From Silene conica (lineage: Eukaryota; Streptophyta; Magnoliopsida; Caryophyllales; Caryophyllaceae): a stretch of 64,000 bases of DNA. The stretch covers positions 11,890,747-11,954,746 of the forward strand of contig CM055319.2 of the NCBI GenBank assembly GCA_029255685.2, given 5' to 3'. Position 1 is the stretch's first letter. The number at the start of each line of letters is the position of its first letter. The translations under genes and the position numbers were made by a program. Positions 58,354-64,000 of this stretch are shown here, piece after piece. The notes beneath the pieces are model-generated. The model searched no databases. It saw only the letters and a program-made list of their open reading frames with translations, and was not told where the DNA came from.

Positions 58354-59558
58354 CTAATTTTACTCCCGTGCAATTTGCACGGGTTCATTATTAAAATTAT
58401 TGTCAACTAATTTAATTAAGGGTAGTGATAGGGCGACATCGCTTATTACTGATTTCGGTAATTCAAAATACGTAAGTAAATTACAATAATACTTCGGGTG
58501 TCGCTCAATTTGAGTAACACCCGGTGTCGCTATATCATTATTCTTTAGTTAAACATGTATATTATTTCTATAAAAATAGTTTTATTCTCGTTCAAATTGC
58601 ACGGGTTTATATTTTAAAACATTGATATATCTAAATGTTAATAAATTCACATATTAAGTTTTATACGAAGTATTATGTAGTAGTGTTATTTATTTCTTGG
58701 TTATAAGTTATATGTGTTGCATTATGAAAATGTTGTAAGATGGAATAAAATAACTACTTTTAATATAAATATGTGATACGAATTAATATTAATTGTACTT
58801 CACTTATTAGTCATATGTAAAGCTGGACAACAATGTAAGAAATCCACCATCTAACCCAGCTTATTTATTTTAGTGTTTTAATTAAGGTTTTATTTGAGTT
58901 TTTTTATATATTTTTCGTCATACGAAAGTCCGTTATTTTTTGAGATATATACGCTAACATGTCGAGTATTCATTTGTATTCTAGTGTACCACATTACCAT
59001 CTTGAAATTTTGGTCCAATTTTTACATTTTACATAAAATTAATTTAAAAACTGTTTTTATTTAAAATATTTTAATAACTAAATTAAATAAGATCAGTTAA
59101 TTACGTGTTTTTCTTCGTTTTTTGAATTCTCACCATAAAAATTGATTTATACAAAATTTTACTTTTATACGGGATATTTTAGATCAATTTTATACTTTTA
59201 GTTCATACGTGTATGTAGTTATATTTTATTTTTAAAGTAATTAAACATTGATTTTTAAAAAATTTAGACGATCATGTTATTGTTTTTTCCTTTGAATTTG
59301 TGTTTTTAGCAATATTGTTTTTATATTTATTTATAGAACAATTATTTTTAAAAAAAATTATAAAGGTAAAAGTTTAAGAAAAAAATATAAAAGACAGTTA
59401 AATGTCGAGAAAGTAATCGTAAAAAAAACTGAATAATGTTGTGGGGCTTCAAAGACTGGCCCACCAAAGAAAAAATGCAAAAATAAAATAAAAATTGTTG
59501 ATTAATGACGTGGCTTAATGTGGATGCATGAAATGGTTCTGTATTAATATAGATAAGA
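58354..59558 (-). mobile_element. Non-autonomous Helitron, ~1.2 kb
   Basis: The minus strand begins TCTTATCTATATTAATACAG after host A (59558 leftwards), a typical plant Helitron 5' end. It ends with the hairpin CCCGTGCAAATTGCACGGG followed by AGTAAAATTAG and host T at 58353. No rep/helicase is present. A second, weaker hairpin end (near 58585-58600) lies inside, as if an earlier 3' end had been bypassed. Confidence 0.65.
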
Positions 59559-59636
59559 TTTGGCTAGAGTTTTGCAACGGATATGAAATGCACTTAAAAA
59601 TTCTAATAATCTCATTTTTGTTGCCTTTTGTCATTT

Positions 59637-59637
59637 A

Positions 59638-59692
<55 letters not shown>
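59637..59692. repeat. (TAA)n microsatellite
   Basis: About 18 uninterrupted TAA/AAT units. Confidence 0.95.
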
Positions 59693-59693
<1 letters not shown>

Positions 59694-59779
59694 TAAAATA
59701 GGGAATATTATCTTTAGGAATATTACTAAATATAATATTTCTCAACTAATATAAATAATATCTCCTAACTATAATATAT

Positions 59780-59932
59780 CACAAATTCTGGTTTACAACC
59801 GTTGTAAATAAAAATAATTTACAACGGAGGTATAAATCCATCTAAACCACCACTTTTTTAGGGGTGGGAGGGGGGTGATGGCGTTTTTCATCATTTCGTT
59901 GTAACTTACAACGGTTGTAAGCAAGAATTACT
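59780..59932. mobile_element. Small MITE with TTACAACGGTTGTAA ends
   Basis: Left CACAAATTCTGGTTTACAACC and the complement of the right end AGTAATTCTTGCTTACAACC form about 27-bp inverted ends. The CACAAATTCT start recalls the Mutator-type MITE family at 42277. No clear target duplication. Confidence 0.6.
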
Positions 59933-59939
59933 ATACATA

Positions 59940-59970
59940 CTAGTTTTTTTGCCCGTGCGTTGCACCGATA
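59940..59970 (-). mobile_element. Helitron 3' terminus (minus strand)
   Basis: The minus strand reads CGGTGCAACGCACGGGCAAA then AAAACTAG before host T: a GTGC/GCAC hairpin followed by CTAG. The rest of the element would lie to the right, and its 5' end was not located before 60460. Confidence 0.5.
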
Positions 59971-60460
59971 TTGAAATAAATTGTAATTATAGTGTTTTAT
60001 ACTACTTATTTTAGTTGTAAAACATTAATTGTGCATTTAATGTGTGATATATTATTATTTTAGATTTCAGTCAATTACTAATTTAACGTCATGTCAATAT
60101 TGGGAAGAAGTAGAGAATTCCATATTTAGTTGGCAAGTGAGATATGAGAGAAATGGGGAAAGAACGAAAGATTACAAACAATACAACTGAAATGATATAA
60201 TGAGGTTAAGTATGTGACAGTCATTTTCATCATGAATAAAATAACCCAATTAAAAGTTAATGATATAATATTGACATAATATATACCACTTCGTTCGTAT
60301 CCAATGTTTCAACATTTCATTTTTGTACAACTTTCCATTCATACTTAGTAAAATAATTGATATAAATATCTTATTCTATTTCTTATATTATTTACAATGA
60401 TACAATTGTAAGTTTGTAACTAAAAGTCCACATTACAACATCTTTTTATACACCCCCTAA

Positions 60461-61140
60461 TAGGGCTGTACAAATATTAACCCGGACCGCTGGACCGGAC
60501 CGGACCGGACCGTAAGGGTCAGACCGGACCGGACCGGACACCTAAAGGTCCGGTCCGCGGGTCATCAAAATGTGGAGAACCGGTCCGCGGTCCTAGCCGG
60601 TCTAAACCCGCGGGTTAACCCTTTGGACCGGTTGATGGACCGGATGCATATAATTTCGTATTTTTTTTATTATTACTTGCTAAACTTAGAATTTGAAATT
60701 TTTATATTTCCTTATTAATATTTGCACATAATCTCGTAAGATATCAATTATCATAATTTTTAGTATTTGGTAGTATATTATTATTACTATAATACTACTA
60801 AACTACGTTATACATACTAGTTATCGGATATCCAGACTATTCATTCATGTTCAACTCCAATTCTCCATATTCACCAAATTTTTCAAGATTTATAAAAGAC
60901 GTGTATGTATAGTGCACAATATGACCCACTTAGTTATGAATTTATTGTTTAAAACAATAACATTACGAAATTGGCGGTCCCAAAGGGTTACGGTCCGGGT
61001 TTAGACCGGACCTAAGGGTCGGTCCAAGGTCCGGTCTTTGAGCTCAGCGGTCCGGTCCGCGGGTCGAGAAATGAGTAGAAGTCGGTCCACGGTCCGGTCC
61101 GGTCCGGTCCGGTCCGGGTTTGGACCTTTGTACAACCCTA
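60461..61140 (-). mobile_element. hAT element, twin copy B (680 bp)
   Basis: Ends TAGGGCTGTACAAA and (complement) TAGGGTTGTACAAA, exact 8-bp duplication CCCCCTAA (60453-60460, 61141-61148). Compared with 52030-52704 I saw only two substitutions and one extra CCGGA unit. Confidence 0.93.
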
Positions 61141-61148
61141 CCCCCTAA

Positions 61149-62349
61149 ATATTTTCAAAAACACCGACACAAAAAACATTATAAAGTCAATCGATATTAA
61201 AATTTATTCCCCTACTAAAGGGAGTATTTGATTGGATTGAAGGAAGTATAACATTTGAAGGTTTAGTTTTGTGTCTAACAAAAAAATAAAATTGAGTTTA
61301 TACGCATGATATTTTAAACGTGTTTAGCTTATATTTATACTATTTGTCGATTCATATTTTCAAATTATACACTTCTTCAAATAAAATTTATTTATTTACC
61401 TTCTCCAATCAATATCTCACATTATCTATCTTTTTCCATATTCAACCATTTTCACCCAACTAACCAACCAAACACATCAGAATCAACCTTAATCATATCC
61501 ATATTCCTAAATAACTCATCCTCACATATAAATATATTTTTTTTATCTCCTAAATCACATTGTAAACGACGCCGGGGAGTAATCCTACCTGTCGAGTACT
61601 ATTCTCACCCACCTGACCAACTTAACCATCAAAATCAATTGTAAAATGTATTCTTAAATCCCCGACATGCCGACATTTAGTTGTATTACTAAAGTTACAC
61701 TCTTCAACATTATAGAGTAACCCTACCCCCAAGATACTTACTTCCTCCCTCGATACCTATCTACCCCTACTCAAAAAAAAATAGACACATCCAATTTAAA
61801 GTCAACCCTCACCCTATAACAATCAAAATTGAGTATATATACATGTTACCTCATAGACTTTTAACCTATTTTCACAGTACAACATCTATGTCTATGTTAT
61901 TTTCACAAAATAGAATTTTGAAATAAAATGTATCTATTTACTTTCTCAATTGTTCTAATCATTGTTTTAATACATATGTATCCTTTTTCCATACCATTTA
62001 GGTATTCGTCGTTCTCTTCTCAACTAACTACCAAGCTTGATCAACAGAATCAACCATATCTCTGAACAACCTTGAACAACCCTAACTTGTAGACATTTTC
62101 ATGTACAATTCAAATCACACTTTTAAACGTCAGAGAGTAACCCTATCCCCGAAGATACTTACCAACTCCCTCGAGACATATCTATCCCCATCCTAAAAAA
62201 AATTGACACATCCAATGTAAAATCAATCCCTACCCCATAAGACAATGTCCGACCGTAAAAAATAAGTTGAAAATATGGAGGCAGGAAAAAAGGGAATATG
62301 CTCTATAATAAACTATAATCTAATACTAATTAAATAATAATAGTTGGAA
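61149..62349. other. Divergent duplicated AT-rich DNA
   Basis: No gene. Blocks around 61285-61735 and 61825-62200 are old copies of one sequence (AAAATTGAGTxTATAxxCATG; CAGAATCAACCxTAxTC; GAGTAACCCTAxCCCC), 420-540 bp apart because of indels. It looks like the remains of a tandem duplication or satellite. Confidence 0.55.
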
Positions 62350-64000
62350 CATAAGAAAACACTAAATACCATAAGAAAACTTGACCTAGTAGATGGCATT
62401 CCTAATATAAAATTTGAATTCAAATCTCTTTGTGATGACTGTGTAAAAGGGAAACAAGTAAAGAACTCCTTTAAATCCAAAAATGTCATTAGTACTTCTC
62501 TACCACTAGAACTCATCCACATAGATCTATGTGGACCAATGCGTATACCTAGCAAAGGTGGTAGTAGGTACATTTGTGTAATTGTTGATGACTTCTCACG
62601 GTACGTTTGGATTTTGTTCCTAATTTCTAAGGATCAAACCTTTGATGAATTCCTTATTTGGGTCAAGAAGGTTCAAAATAAATTTGGATACAAACTCATT
62701 TCATTAAGATCCGATCATGGATCCGAATTTGAGAATTCATCTTTCAATGACTATTGTAATGAGTACGGTGTTAGCCATAACTTTTCTGCCGCTAGAACCC
62801 CACAACAAAACGGGGTAGTGGAAAGAATGAATCGAACTTTGGAAAACATGGCTAGGACTTTACTCATTAGCTCTAAGGTTCCTAGAAATTTTTGGGCAGA
62901 AGCGGTCAATACGTCTTGTTATACTTATAACCGTGTTATGATTCGAAAAATGCCAAACAAGACTCCTTATGAATTGCTTCGAGGCAGAAAACCTAACATT
63001 TCACACTTAAAATGTTTTGGTAGTAAGTGTTTTGTTCACAATAATGGAAAAGACAACCTTGGAAAATTTGATGCTCGAAGTGATGAAGGAGTATTTGTCG
63101 GATATTCGGATCATAGTAAGGCTTATAAAATATATAACAAACGTACCATGAAAATGGAGGAAAGCGTACATGTAATATTTGATGAATCAAGTTTGTTTAT
63201 TTCTGATGATCAGGATGAAGAAGATGAATATGATGATGACTTTGAGATTGGCATGATCCGTCGTGATATGGATCAAGTGCTAGAAGAGGACGAGCAACAG
63301 TCTGATCAACTGTTGCATGAGGAAAACGGCCAAAATCCAGGGGGAACTAACACTCCCTCACCAACAGAAGAAGCCAGCACCTCAGGGGGAAATTTGGAAA
63401 GGGAACAGCAACTGACCACACAAACAGAGGAAGAACCAAATCCTCTTTCAACAAATCCCCAAAATTCAACAGTAACCTCTACTGTTGCATCAGAAACAAA
63501 TAACTCCCCCGAACCACTTGTTCTCAAAAATTGGAAACATCAAAGCTCACATCCTCTATCAAACCTAACCAGTGATCTCAATTCAGGAGTAAAAACCAGA
63601 TCCTCCCTCCAAAATTACTGTGCATTCCATTCTTTCATCTCAAAAATTGAACCAACCAATGTCACAGTGGCCTTGACTGATGAATACTGGACCACAGCAA
63701 TGCAAGAAGAATTAGAGCAATTTGAACGTAACAAGGTATGGCATCTGGTTCCTAGGCCTGCCCAACGTACTGTCATTGGTACGAGGTGGGTCTTTCGCAA
63801 TAAGCTTGATGATGTTGGAGAAATTATACGTAACAAGGCTAGACTAGTGGTGCAAGGCTATAATCAACAAGAAGGGATTGATTATGATGAAACCTTTGCA
63901 CCGGTAGCTAGACTTGAGGCCATACGTATGCTCATAGCTTTTGCATCCTTTCAAGGTATCAAACTCTTTCAAATGGACGTGAAAACCGCGTTTCTAAATG
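62350..64000 (+). mobile_element. 5'-truncated Sirevirus-type Copia pol, running off the window
   Basis: The plus strand is open from about 62350 to the last base. It starts abruptly in the integrase zinc-binding segment ([14 protein letters not shown]). The integrase core follows ([38 protein letters not shown]), then a Ser/Thr/Glu-rich linker and the reverse transcriptase start ([28 protein letters not shown]). Residue by residue it is close to the pol at 5758-9033, so it belongs to the same or a sister family, in opposite orientation. Everything upstream of the integrase is missing at the left border, so it is a fossil fragment. No break was seen inside the visible part. Confidence 0.9.

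Overview
The window looks like a transposon-rich intergenic stretch of a flowering-plant (eudicot) nuclear genome. The evidence is spliced genes with GT-AG introns, a telo-box ahead of a ribosome-biogenesis-type gene, and a dense layering of plant-type elements: Copia/Sirevirus and Ty3-like LTR elements, an En/Spm CACTA, hAT, Mutator-type and Stowaway MITEs, and Helitron ends. Species and order cannot be read from the sequence.

Layout. 1-1.5 kb: flank with a small hAT element carrying a tRNA-like segment. 1.5-20.8 kb: one Sirevirus-type Copia element on the minus strand (two ~1.35-kb LTRs, 5-bp target duplication ACAAT). A second LTR element on the plus strand (10,357-18,670; LTRs that look identical, target duplication AGCGA) has inserted into its gag. 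The inner element encodes only a gag protein. 22.0-31.5 kb: two related LTR-like remnants; the second is split by a complete 7.67-kb CACTA transposon (TIRs, TCA duplication) with broken TNPD-like and TNPA-like genes.

31.5-40.2 kb is the only clear host-gene island. It holds a plant RimP-like gene (33,434-34,414, +), a mitochondrial-type ribosomal protein S10 gene or recent pseudogene convergent with it (34,943-35,239, -), and a four-exon DUF3537 seven-TM membrane protein gene (36,220-40,077, -) whose reading frame I could follow from ATG to stop (436 codons). Intron 1 of that gene holds a 1-kb hAT element.

42-64 kb is again repeats: a broken Copia element, a Ty3-type LTR with palindromic GGTCGACC clusters, four copies of a ~195-bp Mutator-type MITE (one containing a solo LTR and a hAT element), two nearly identical inverted hAT elements about 8 kb apart, a Pack-MULE-like element carrying an F-box gene fragment, several Helitron termini, and a 5'-truncated Sirevirus-like pol running off the right edge.

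I found no convincing new cellular system. The most notable items are the gag-only LTR element with apparently identical LTRs, the F-box-carrying MULE with five look-alike hairpins, the twin inverted hAT elements, the structured palindromes in the Sirevirus LTR, and the intact DUF3537 gene (a family proposed to be related to insect gustatory receptors).
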